Positions 14,813 to 22,824 of a stretch of 52,718 nt of DNA are shown here, piece by piece. Origin of the DNA: Treponema sp. (GTDB taxonomy: Bacteria > Spirochaetota > Spirochaetia > Treponematales > Breznakiellaceae); assembly GCA_031256445.1 (NCBI GenBank), contig JAIRQN010000038.1, forward strand, positions 1-52,718. Reading direction: 5' to 3'. Each line of letters starts with the position of its first letter. Within the stretch, counting starts at the first letter, position 1. The translations under genes and the position numbers were made by a program. The notes below the pieces were generated by a model. That model ran no database searches, was not told the origin of the DNA, and was given only the letters and a program-made list of their open reading frames with translations.

Positions 14813-15906
14813 TGCCTGTTTTTCCTTTTTCGTGAGAAAATATCCCTGATTACAAGGCTTGTCGCAAGGAAGAAAATGACAGCCTGCACAATCGAAGCGG
14901 TTTCAAAATTGAGGCCGGTATTCTGCATTGCGATTCTCGCTCCGGCGCCGATCCATGCGAAGAAGAGAGCCGCCGGTATTATCGCCGGAGGGTAAAAACA
15001 GGCAATCAAGGCGACAGCAAGCCCGTTCCATCCCATTCCCGAGGAGAATTCTTTTACTGCCGCGTGATATGTGCCAAGTACGGCGACGCTTCCCGCAAGT
15101 CCGTAAAAGCCGCCGCTTACCGCCATCGCCAGAACTGTATTCAGTTTTGTATTGATCCCTCCGTAACGCGCAAATATTTCGTTATATCCCGCCATCCGAA
15201 ATTCATAACCCTTCCCTGTTCCGTAAAGAAAAAAGTGAACAATAACGACAGCGGCCGCGCCGATGAAAATTCCCGTGTTAAGGTTTGACGGCTTTAAAAT
15301 TAAAGTCAGCCTCATGCTTTGCGCAATCTTTCCCGTAGACTGAAGAGAGGCTGCAGGATCGGCCAGCGGGCCTGTGATAAAATAATTAACAACGGGAATT
15401 ACGGCGCATGAAAAAAGGAATGTCGTTATAAGCTCGTTGGCGTCCCATTTCGCCCTGCAAAAACCGCTGAATGCCGCCATCGCGCCTGACGCAAGTATTC
15501 CTGCAACGGCCGCAATGAGTCCTCCCATTATACTGAACCGGGATAACGCGATGGCGGCGATTGTTGTTATAAACGCGCCAAGGTAAATCTGCCCCTCTCC
15601 GCCAAGGTTAAGGTTTCCGGCTTTCATTGCCACAGTAATACCCAGCGCTCCCAAAATTAACGGAATTGACGCGTTAAGCATATTGCCGAAACTGTAAATA
15701 TTTCTGAACGGCCCAATGAAGAAAAAATAAAGCGTCCTTGCCGGAGTATCGCTTAATATAAAAACTATCAGTACTATGACAAGAACTGCCGCAGCAGGGA
15801 TAATAATCATTCCCGGTGAAAAAACAGAAGCGCGGGAAAAATCCGCTATCCGGTTTTTTAATCCGGCGTCAGGAGGACCGCTTTGAATTTTATCTCTCTC
15901 TTTCAT
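14800..15906 (-). CDS. ABC transporter permease, BMP/nucleoside-sugar type
   Basis: 368 residues from ATG 15906. A cytoplasmic N-terminal tail is followed by about ten membrane segments. The motif AVKAGNLNLGGEGQIYLGAF (read here as AMKAGNLNLGGEGQIYLG) is the hallmark of NupP/PnrD-type permeases. The ORF is open to TTG 15933, but nothing supports that codon, while AGAAGCGGGA precedes ATG 15906. It pairs with the downstream permease to form the channel and follows the ATPase gene by about 40 bases. Confidence 0.92.
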   Translation of the reverse strand: MKERDKIQSGPPDAGLKNRIADFSRASVFSPGMIIIPAAAVLVIVLIVFILSDTPARTLYFFFIGPFRNIYSFGNMLNASIPLILGALGITVAMKAGNLNLGGEGQIYLGAFITTIAAIALSRFSIMGGLIAAVAGILASGAMAAFSGFCRAKWDANELITTFLFSCAVIPVVNYFITGPLADPAASLQSTGKIAQSMRLTLILKPSNLNTGIFIGAAAVVIVHFFLYGTGKGYEFRMAGYNEIFARYGGINTKLNTVLAMAVSGGFYGLAGSVAVLGTYHAAVKEFSSGMGWNGLAVALIACFYPPAIIPAALFFAWIGAGARIAMQNTGLNFETASIVQAVIFFLATSLVIRDIFSRKRKNRQWKV

Positions 15907-15946
15907 AATTCCCGCTTCTTTTTTGTTAACCAAATTATATATACGG

Positions 15947-17461
15947 TTAACGCTTTTCTCCGCTGTTCATGCATCTGCAAATTTCGTCTTTTATACCGTC
16001 TTTATTGGCAAAAACACCGGAAATTCCGCCTTTGTACATTACAATTATCCGATCCGATAGAGTGAGAATTTCATCAAGATTTGTCGAGATAAGGATAACA
16101 GCGGCTCCTCTTTCCCTGAGAGCGGCGATTTCACCCATTATAAAACGGCTTGACTTAATATCCAAACCCCATGACGGCTCGGAAAAAACAATGTAATCGC
16201 ATAACCTGTTTATTTCACGCGCCAAAATTAATTTCTGCAGATTACCTCCGGAAAGAGCGGATGCCCTTTCGTTCAGGTTCGGCGCGTCTATATTGAAATT
16301 TTTTACCCATGAACCGCACAGGTTTCTTGTTTCATTTTTCTTTTTATGGAATTCATGCCTTTTATTGATTATCATGTTCTCTTCTATCGTGGCGTCCGCC
16401 GCGCTGCCTACGCGAAGACGATCCGCCGGAACGTAGGCAAGCCCCTGATTGCGCAGGGCGCGGATGCTCAAAGCGGAAATATCTTTTCCCTTATGCAGCG
16501 CCTTCCCTGACGCCGGATGCAGAAAACCGCCGAGAACCGCTTCTATTACTCCAAGTCCGTTCCCGCCAACGCCCGTAAATCCAAGAATTTCCCGCTCATT
16601 TACCGAAAAGGAAACATTATCAAGAAGCGGCCTCTTCTGCCCGTGCCGCGTAACTGTCACATTTTCAAAGGCAAGCACGGGATCTCCTGTTCTGGCGTCT
16701 TTGCGCGGGGGAATGCCCGCCGGATGCGCGGAATTTTCATTTTCATCGTTTATCATTAACCGCGCTATTTCATTTTCATCAATTTCTGACAGGTTACGGA
16801 CTGCCGCAAGTTCTCCCCGGCGAATGACAGCGACGCGATCGCTGATTTGCTTTATTTCACCTAACTTGTGGGTGATAAAAATTATTGATTTTCCCCCTTT
16901 AACCAGCGATTTTAACGTATTAAACAGCGAGCTGGTTTCCTGTTCTGTCAGTATAGAGGTAGGTTCGTCAAGGATAATAATTTGCGCGTTCCGGTAAAGG
17001 AAACGGCATATTTCAAGCTGCTGCATTTCTCCCAGAGTTAAATCTTTTACTTTACAGGAAGCGTTAACTGAAAAACCATGATCGTCAATAATTTTTTGCG
17101 CTATTTTATCCGCCTTTTTCGCGTCAAAAAAGAATTTCCATTTAAGAGGTTCCATCCCCATTACAACATTTTCCGCCGCCGTATAATCTGTGAACAGCAT
17201 GAAATGCTGGTGAACCATGCCGATTCCAAGCCTTTTGGCCGTTAAAGGAGAATCGATTATCTCTTTCTTTCCGTTTATGAAGATCTCTCCGGCATCGGGA
17301 GTTTCAAGTCCGGCAAGTATTTTCATCAACGTGGTTTTGCCGGCGCCGTTTTCTCCCGCGATACATAGAATCTCGCCTTTTTTTAAATCGAAAGTAATAT
17401 TGTTATTGGCTTTCCTTGCGCTTCCCGGGTACGTTTTGCTGATGTTCTGCACCGCTATCAT
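15947..17461 (-). CDS. ABC transporter ATP-binding protein with two ATPase domains
   Basis: 504 residues made of two fused nucleotide-binding domains. Domain 1: Walker A GENGAGKTTLMKILAG (about 38-53), signature LTLGEMQQLEI, Walker B IIILDEPTSIL. Domain 2: a degenerate Walker A GVGGNGLGVIEAVLGG, signature ALSGGNLQKLILAREI, and Walker B-like YIVFSEPSWGLD. The degenerate second loop is usual for RbsA/NupO-type proteins and does not imply loss of function. It energises the two permeases. It begins 14 bases after the BMP lipoprotein stop, with no Shine-Dalgarno; TATAAT ends 8 bases before its ATG, so an internal near-leaderless start is possible. Confidence 0.95.
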   Translation of the reverse strand: MIAVQNISKTYPGSARKANNNITFDLKKGEILCIAGENGAGKTTLMKILAGLETPDAGEIFINGKKEIIDSPLTAKRLGIGMVHQHFMLFTDYTAAENVVMGMEPLKWKFFFDAKKADKIAQKIIDDHGFSVNASCKVKDLTLGEMQQLEICRFLYRNAQIIILDEPTSILTEQETSSLFNTLKSLVKGGKSIIFITHKLGEIKQISDRVAVIRRGELAAVRNLSEIDENEIARLMINDENENSAHPAGIPPRKDARTGDPVLAFENVTVTRHGQKRPLLDNVSFSVNEREILGFTGVGGNGLGVIEAVLGGFLHPASGKALHKGKDISALSIRALRNQGLAYVPADRLRVGSAADATIEENMIINKRHEFHKKKNETRNLCGSWVKNFNIDAPNLNERASALSGGNLQKLILAREINRLCDYIVFSEPSWGLDIKSSRFIMGEIAALRERGAAVILISTNLDEILTLSDRIIVMYKGGISGVFANKDGIKDEICRCMNSGEKR

Positions 17462-17475
17462 AAAATAAAATTATA

Positions 17476-18507
17476 TTATAGCGAAGGGACAACATAATTT
17501 ATCCTGCCCGCGCGCAGATCATCAAGAAAGACTTCGAATTTAACGCGAATGTCCTGCGGCAGACTGTTGATGTAGAGGGGATCGTCTTTTATAAATCCAA
17601 GATACCCCTCTTTTATTCCGATTGTCTGTGAAATTCCGTACTCTATATTTCCTGCCAGCGCTTCATTTAAGATTTCCATAACAAGTTTTTTCTGCTCCAT
17701 TATGCCGCAGCCGATCACAAGGCCTTCTGCCAAACTGTATTCATTTATATTGTAACTTACGATATACGCGCCTCTGTCAACCGCCGTCTTTATCATTCCG
17801 AGGGAAGCGCCGCCCGCTATGGAGGTAAACACATCCACCCCCCAATCAATCATCGCGGAGGCAAGTTCCGCCGCTTTGTTCGCGTCCGCCCATGAGCCGA
17901 TTATCCTGCGATCAAGCTCAATTTCCGGATCGGCAAGCCTTGCTCCGTCAAGAAAACCCGGCGCCATCTGCTTTGTCAAAAGCGGATATTCCTGCGCGGC
18001 GATAAAGCCAATCTTCTTCTGCGCGTTTGCGTGCCGCATTGAACTTGTCGTGACAAGAGCGGCAAGATACCCAAGGTAAAGAGACTGTTCGTACTGGTTG
18101 TAAAGGTATGTTCTTATCTGCGGATTTCCTTCGTAATGCGCGTCTGTGATAATAAATTTCTGATCGGGAAACATTCTTCCCACATTGGCGGCAAGCTGCG
18201 GTAAAGAAGGGTTTGATCCAAGCACAATATCATATTCCCCGCCTGAAACCATCTCTCCAAGCTGCTGTTCCCACTCAGCCTGATTAAAACCTGCTTCATA
18301 AATTTTAACATTTACATTTGGGTTGTTTTTCGCGAAATCAAGCGCCCCTTGCGCCATTAATTCATATGTCGGGCTTCCCGCAGTTACCCCGGTAATAAAA
18401 ACCAAAACTGAAAATGTATTGTCAGTTTTTTCAGGCGCGGTATTTTTTTTACAGCCAAAAGAAAATAAAAACGCAAAGAGCAATAATACAACCGGTAACT
18501 TTTTCAT
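17476..18507 (-). CDS. BMP-family (PnrA/TmpC-like) substrate-binding lipoprotein
   Basis: 343 residues. Type II signal peptide with lipobox FSFGC, so C19 is lipidated and the protein is anchored in the periplasm. The rest is the two-lobed BMP fold (FSVLVFITGVTAGSPTYE, YDIVLGSNPSLPQLAANV, KKIGFIAAQEYPLLTK, VDVFTSIAGGASLGMIKTA). Family members capture purine nucleosides (TmpC/PnrA of T. pallidum) or sugars. A sugar ligand is plausible here because an FGGY kinase lies upstream and a galactokinase-like gene downstream. Its own strong promoter overlaps the stop codon of the FGGY gene, and the -10 ends 6 bases before ATG, so the message should be leaderless and can be made independently of the kinase. 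Confidence 0.92.
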   Translation of the reverse strand: MKKLPVVLLLFAFLFSFGCKKNTAPEKTDNTFSVLVFITGVTAGSPTYELMAQGALDFAKNNPNVNVKIYEAGFNQAEWEQQLGEMVSGGEYDIVLGSNPSLPQLAANVGRMFPDQKFIITDAHYEGNPQIRTYLYNQYEQSLYLGYLAALVTTSSMRHANAQKKIGFIAAQEYPLLTKQMAPGFLDGARLADPEIELDRRIIGSWADANKAAELASAMIDWGVDVFTSIAGGASLGMIKTAVDRGAYIVSYNINEYSLAEGLVIGCGIMEQKKLVMEILNEALAGNIEYGISQTIGIKEGYLGFIKDDPLYINSLPQDIRVKFEVFLDDLRAGRINYVVPSL

Positions 18508-18513
18508 AATAAT

Positions 18514-18542
18514 ATTTTAAAAAATCATGTTTTTTTTGTCAA
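18514..18542 (-). promoter_or_regulatory. Promoter of the BMP/ABC operon, leaderless geometry
   Basis: Perfect TTGACA (18542-18537), 17-base spacer, TAAAAT (18519-18514), then ATTATT and ATG 18507. The TGA inside TTGACA is the stop codon of the upstream FGGY kinase gene. Confidence 0.8.
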
Positions 18543-20056
18543 TTAAGGCATCTTTCCTGTTTATACCTGACAAAAAAATCATTATACAGCCGCGCATTTT
18601 CGGGATTGGGCTCAAAACGCCTCTGAACCGCGCACATTGCCCCAGACGCTTCCCTGTATGACGAAAATTTTCCAAGAAAGCAGGCGCCGATTACCGCAAG
18701 GCCCAAAAGTTCGGCTTCTTTCAGCGCAGGTTCCAGCGCCGGTCTGCCCGTTATGTCAGCCTTCATCTGATTTAGCGCGGCGTTTCCCGCAAGGCCTCCC
18801 GTTACGTGCAACTGTTCCGCCGCAGCGCCGGATTCTTCCATTACGGTGATAATATCCCTGATGGCGAAGCATATCCCCTCAAGCACTGAATTCGCCAATT
18901 CACTCCTGCCGGAAGACAGGGTTAAACCCCGCCACAGTCCGCGCGAAACGGAATCCCCTGCCCTGCTTCCGGCAAGATACGGCAAAAAGACAAGAGAGCC
19001 GCTGCCGGGCCCGCTTTCCTTCGCGAGCGAGAAAAATTCATGGAAACCGGAAAGCCCCAAAAGATCGCGGCACCACTGTATAGCCATGCCTGTCGTATTA
19101 ATTACCCCGGATAAATTCCAGTAAGGTTTTACAGGGTGACCGTAAGACATCAGTTTTTCATGGCTGATATGATCTTTAACGCAGATATTTATTCCGTCCG
19201 AAGAGCCGGTTCTGTCGCAGATTTGCCCGGGTTCTGTTACGCCGCTCCCCAAAATTGACGCGAAAAAGTCCGGCCCTCCTGAAATAACCGGAATATTTTC
19301 CGCAAAACCAAAACGCCGCGCGGCGGAAGGAAGAATGTTTCCAAAGGGATCGCCGGGCCGGATAAAAGGAGGAAACTTGTCCGCGTCCAGCTTCAGTTTT
19401 TCAAGGACGCTATCGTTCCAGAACCAGCGGTCAAAACCATCGGAGGGGAAAACAGTTTTCGCTTCGCCTGTCAGCGCATAGGCAAGGTATTCCGGGCAGC
19501 CCAAAAAATATTTTGTTTTATGGTATAGTCCTGCTTCATCATTTTTTATACTTAATATTTTGGGAAGGAAAAAACATGAATCGACAAACCCGCCCATTAA
19601 AGCTGAAACTTCGCTTGAGTATTCCAGCAGCTTTTCCGTATTCAGACCCGGCTGAGGTTCAAAAGCGGAACTTTCGCGCTGCGGGCCTTCGTCCATCCGC
19701 GATGATTTCATTTGAGGTTCAAGCCAGAGCCATGCGTTTCCTGCCAGGGGAGAAAACCAGTCAGAAGCGTCCGGCTCTTTAAACACAGGAACAAGACTTG
19801 GGCCGTTCCCGCTTAAAACAATCGCGCGCACACCGGCGAAACCGCCGTTATGCACATTTGACTGCCGCTTTAAATCAGACAGCAGTTTATGACAGCACTC
19901 TTCAAACGCGCGCAGCCACATGGAAGGCACCGCTTCATACTTTAAACCGCATTTGTTTACAGAAAGAGCCGCCGAGGCGAATGACAAACGGTTTCCGTCA
20001 AGATCCCACAAAGCCGATTTAAAGATCGATGTTCCTATATCAATTGTAAGCAGCAT
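18539..20056 (-). CDS. FGGY-family carbohydrate kinase (xylulokinase-like)
   Basis: 505 residues, the usual length. The N-terminal phosphate loop is TIDIGTSIFKSALWDLDG. The C-terminal domain has the family block GGLAGNAALNQMKADITGRP plus EAELLGLAVIGA. A central glycine-rich segment (GQICDRTGSSDGINI) lines the nucleotide site. These cytoplasmic kinases phosphorylate xylulose, ribulose, rhamnulose or similar; the exact sugar cannot be read. It lies directly upstream of the BMP importer on the same strand, consistent with import and then phosphorylation. It has no Shine-Dalgarno; TTGACA-N17-TGTGAT ends 6 bases before ATG 20056. It is divergent from the LPP20-like gene. Confidence 0.88.
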   Translation of the reverse strand: MLLTIDIGTSIFKSALWDLDGNRLSFASAALSVNKCGLKYEAVPSMWLRAFEECCHKLLSDLKRQSNVHNGGFAGVRAIVLSGNGPSLVPVFKEPDASDWFSPLAGNAWLWLEPQMKSSRMDEGPQRESSAFEPQPGLNTEKLLEYSSEVSALMGGFVDSCFFLPKILSIKNDEAGLYHKTKYFLGCPEYLAYALTGEAKTVFPSDGFDRWFWNDSVLEKLKLDADKFPPFIRPGDPFGNILPSAARRFGFAENIPVISGGPDFFASILGSGVTEPGQICDRTGSSDGINICVKDHISHEKLMSYGHPVKPYWNLSGVINTTGMAIQWCRDLLGLSGFHEFFSLAKESGPGSGSLVFLPYLAGSRAGDSVSRGLWRGLTLSSGRSELANSVLEGICFAIRDIITVMEESGAAAEQLHVTGGLAGNAALNQMKADITGRPALEPALKEAELLGLAVIGACFLGKFSSYREASGAMCAVQRRFEPNPENARLYNDFFVRYKQERCLN

Positions 20057-20062
20057 ACTGTA

Positions 20063-20091
20063 ATCACACTATACATATATTGGCATGTCAA
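20063..20091 (-). promoter_or_regulatory. Promoter of the FGGY kinase gene, leaderless geometry
   Basis: TTGACA (20091-20086), 17-base spacer, TGTGAT (20068-20063), then TACAGT and ATG 20056. The -35 is perfect, the -10 has 4 of 6 matches. Confidence 0.55.
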
Positions 20092-20125
20092 GTAGCGCGA
20101 CTGTTGACAGACTGCGGTATCACAG

Positions 20126-20154
20126 TTGACAACATTTATTTATTTTAAAATAAT
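20126..20154 (+). promoter_or_regulatory. Promoter of the LPP20-like lipoprotein gene
   Basis: TTGACA (20126-20131), 17-base spacer, AATAAT (20149-20154). The leader of about 23 bases holds CCGGAG before GTG 20184. A second TTGACA lies at 20104-20109. Confidence 0.55.
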
Positions 20155-20183
20155 TAAGGTGAATTTAAAATCCGGAGCGCATT

Positions 20184-20819
20184 GTGAAGAAAAAAATATT
20201 TTTATTTATGGCGGTTCTTGTCTGCATTTGCTTTCCTGCCTGTAAAGCATCCAAAGAGGACAAAAATAAAAAAGCACAAACCGCTAATGAGGCGTTAAAT
20301 AAAGAGGGCGTTATGCTCAATTCCGGTATTCAGGTCCGCCAGGAAGTGAATATTCCCAATTCGCCGGAATGGATCAACGAAATTCCCCCTGATGATTTAA
20401 TTTACGGAATTGGAACCGCCAAAATGTCCTCGGTATCCATGTCAATGACCACAGCGGAATTGAGAGCCAGAGCTGCCATTTTCCGTTATATTAATGATAT
20501 AGCCACGGCCGCGCTCAGGGATTATTTTGCCGGCGGCGGCGATGCATCAGATTCCGCCTATCCCGCTTACATGGAAAGCGTAGCCATGAATATTTCCAAT
20601 ATGGAACTGTCAGGCACACGCCCGGTTAAACGCTGGCAGGCGGAGGATTCTGCATGGTGGTACCTTGTAGAGTATAAAAAATCCGATCTAAGACTCGCGT
20701 TAGCTGTAATATTCACGGGCCTGCAGTCAGAATATCCGCAATTTGACGCTTTGAAAATTCTCGGCTGCGCGGACGCGGGTCTTGCCGTGAATAACAGGCC
20801 GTTAATCAGAAACAATTAG
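20184..20819 (+). CDS. LPP20-like lipoprotein
   Basis: 211 residues from GTG 20184, with GGAG 7 bases upstream. The type II signal ends in lipobox FPAC (C20). The mature part starts with a charged linker (KASKEDKNKKAQ), then NIPNSPEWINEIPPDDLIYGIGTAKM and the helix AELRARAAIFRYINDIA, typical of the LPP20 domain, whose members are outer-membrane or periplasmic lipoproteins of unknown function. It is a single gene; its TAG overlaps the TAA of the convergent trmB gene by 3 bases. Confidence 0.8.
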   Translation: MKKKIFLFMAVLVCICFPACKASKEDKNKKAQTANEALNKEGVMLNSGIQVRQEVNIPNSPEWINEIPPDDLIYGIGTAKMSSVSMSMTTAELRARAAIFRYINDIATAALRDYFAGGGDASDSAYPAYMESVAMNISNMELSGTRPVKRWQAEDSAWWYLVEYKKSDLRLALAVIFTGLQSEYPQFDALKILGCADAGLAVNNRPLIRNN

Positions 20820-21472
20820 GTTTTAACAAAAAACAGCTCTCTTATAATGTGTTCCTTTGCAAGCCCTTTTTGTTCAAATTTTGTTTTGGGCCGCCAGCTC
20901 TGCGGGGATGCGAAATCTTCGTACATGTTGCGCAATCCTGCGGTAGAGGCAAGCTGTGAAAGGGCATATTGCGCGTAATCTTCCCAATCTGTCGCCATAA
21001 ACAAATAACCGCCGGGTTTCAGGCATCCCGCCATTGTTTCCGTGAAAGGCCGCTGAACAAGGCGGCGTTTGTTGTGTTTTTTTTTTGGCCAGGGATCGGG
21101 AAAAAAAATATGAATTGCCTCCAGAGAACGCGGCGGTATCATTTTTTCCGTTACCGGCGCCGCGTCATTTTCTATAATTCTGACATTTAACAGACTTCTC
21201 TTCTCCATTTCCCATAACAGCCGCCCGATTCCGGGACGGTGTACTTCAATGCCCAGATAGTTTTTTTCCGGATTGGCCGCCGCTATTTCTGCTGTTGCAA
21301 GCCCCATGCCAAAGCCAATTTCCATTGTAACGCCGTTTTCATTGCCAAAAACATCTGAAAAATCAATATTATTTTCACTGAAGGGAATAATAAATTTATC
21401 AGCGGATGAAGCGTATGCTTTTTTTTGGGCGTCCGTAAAATGCCCGGCGCGTATCACATAACTTTTAAGCAT
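20816..21472 (-). CDS. trmB: tRNA (guanine-N7)-methyltransferase
   Basis: 218 residues from ATG 21472. The methyltransferase fold shows MEIGFGMGLATAEIAAANP for SAM binding, then GIEVHRPGIGRLLW, and the family-specific FFPDPWPKKKHNKRRLV, followed by the final RPKTKFEQKGLAKEH block. TrmB methylates G46 in the variable loop of tRNAs in the cytoplasm. The start is fixed by TGATG overlap with the stop of the upstream lipoprotein gene, giving translational coupling; the longer frame to 21508 lies within that gene and is unlikely. Confidence 0.95.
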   Translation of the reverse strand: MLKSYVIRAGHFTDAQKKAYASSADKFIIPFSENNIDFSDVFGNENGVTMEIGFGMGLATAEIAAANPEKNYLGIEVHRPGIGRLLWEMEKRSLLNVRIIENDAAPVTEKMIPPRSLEAIHIFFPDPWPKKKHNKRRLVQRPFTETMAGCLKPGGYLFMATDWEDYAQYALSQLASTAGLRNMYEDFASPQSWRPKTKFEQKGLAKEHIIRELFFVKT

Positions 21473-22125
21473 CAGTAGATAGATACGACATTTGTATAAG
21501 CGCCGCAAAAATTCGCTTCATCCTCGCTCCAGAGAGCGGCTGTTCTCGCCGCAGGGGGAAGATTAATCTGCGAAACGCTGCCTGTCAGCGAAGGTAAATT
21601 GATTGTCGTCAAATAACCGCCGCTTCTGTCATAACAGATCAGGCGATTCACAGGCCATTGCGATTTAACCGTATAGTAACCGTCTTTAATTTCAATTTCC
21701 GGGAAGGGGAAACGGACAACTCCGTCGTAGGTAAAACTGCGCTCCCCTTTCTCACCGCCCTTATTTACCAGAACCGCCCGGTATACGCCGCGGGGAAGGG
21801 TGTTTTCTTTGGCGGCGATGGCGCGGCTTCCTATCCATGTTTTTCCGTCCTGCGTGTAACTTACCCATTCATCGCTTGTAAGACGCCAGCGAAGCTGATC
21901 GCGGTCGTGGAACAGGTACAATTCATCAAGATTTTCAAGCCCGTCTTCATCTTCTGGAATAATAAAAAACGAATATTGCTCACGCGGTCCTGTTTCAGTC
22001 TGATAGATGACGAGTTGAATAAAACCGAAAGTAATCTCGGGTACTGTCCTTGAACATGATGAGGATATAAATATTAAAGCCAAAATAAAAAGAATCAAAA
22101 AACAATGATTGTCTTTTATTTTCAT
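21472..22125 (-). CDS. Hypothetical lipoprotein
   Basis: 217 residues. The N-terminus is a type II signal with lipobox SSSC (C24). The mature part looks beta-rich (ITFGFIQLVIYQT, EQYSFFIIPEDEDG, GVYRAVLVNKGGEKGERSFTYDG) and names no known family. It is coupled to trmB, which it precedes, but I see no functional tie. There is no Shine-Dalgarno; TGGACA-N18-TATAAT ends 7 bases before ATG, so the transcript is probably leaderless or starts one base upstream. It is divergent from rdgB across 81 bases. Confidence 0.75.
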   Translation of the reverse strand: MKIKDNHCFLILFILALIFISSSCSRTVPEITFGFIQLVIYQTETGPREQYSFFIIPEDEDGLENLDELYLFHDRDQLRWRLTSDEWVSYTQDGKTWIGSRAIAAKENTLPRGVYRAVLVNKGGEKGERSFTYDGVVRFPFPEIEIKDGYYTVKSQWPVNRLICYDRSGGYLTTINLPSLTGSVSQINLPPAARTAALWSEDEANFCGAYTNVVSIY

Positions 22126-22132
22126 TATATTA

Positions 22133-22162
22133 ATTATATTATAAATGGCTGGAAAATGTCCA
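22133..22162 (-). promoter_or_regulatory. Promoter of the lipoprotein-trmB operon
   Basis: TGGACA (22162-22157), 18-base spacer, TATAAT (22138-22133), then 7 bases to ATG 22125. Confidence 0.65.
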
Positions 22163-22206
22163 TAACGGGCGCTGACTAAAACCGAATTTTATGATAACCT
22201 TGCGCA

Positions 22207-22824
22207 ATGAACATCTGGTTTGCGACAAACAATGCCCATAAAAAGGAAGAGCTTTCGGCTATTTTAAACATTCAATTAAAAATACCGTCAGAAGAAGGAA
22301 TTGAGTATGATTGCGATGAAACAGGCGTTTCTTTTTATGAAAATTCACTATTAAAAGCAAAGGAACTAAAAAAACTTCTTGTCAGTAAAGGCAATGAAGA
22401 CGCTGTAATTGCCGATGATTCCGGCCTGTGCGTTGACTGTCTTGGCGGCAGGCCCGGAATATTTTCGGCGCGTTATGGAAGCGTAAACGGACAGGAGTTG
22501 AAAAGCGCTGAACGCAATCTTTTGCTTCTTGCCGAGATCGGCGAAAATCCAAAACGAAGCGCGCGTTTTATATGCGCAATGACGCTCCTTGTCAATAATG
22601 AAAAATTTTTTATCGTACAGGAAACAATCGAAGGAGAAATTGTAAATATGAGCGAAATAAAAGGGGAAGGCGGTTTCGGTTACGATCCGGTTTTCCTGAT
22701 TCCGCAGCTTGGCCGCACTATGGCGCAGCTGTTACCGGAAGAAAAAAACATCTTGAGTCACCGGGGAAAAGCCGGGAAACATATTGCAGCTATATGTCAA
22801 AATTTAAATTTAATCCGGAATTAA
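22207..22824 (+). CDS. rdgB: XTP/dITP diphosphatase (RdgB/HAM1)
   Basis: 205 residues. It starts NIWFATNNAHKKEELSAIL, the HAM1 nucleotide-binding N-terminus, followed by ADDSGLCVDCLGGRPGIFSARY and the GEGGFGYDPVFLIP block near the end. The enzyme hydrolyses non-canonical purine triphosphates (ITP, dITP, XTP) to monophosphates, keeping them out of DNA. No Shine-Dalgarno is visible; TATGAT (22190-22195) ends 11 bases before ATG. Its last 31 bases overlap the uvrD-like gene, so the two genome-maintenance genes are coupled. Confidence 0.95.
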   Translation: MNIWFATNNAHKKEELSAILNIQLKIPSEEGIEYDCDETGVSFYENSLLKAKELKKLLVSKGNEDAVIADDSGLCVDCLGGRPGIFSARYGSVNGQELKSAERNLLLLAEIGENPKRSARFICAMTLLVNNEKFFIVQETIEGEIVNMSEIKGEGGFGYDPVFLIPQLGRTMAQLLPEEKNILSHRGKAGKHIAAICQNLNLIRN

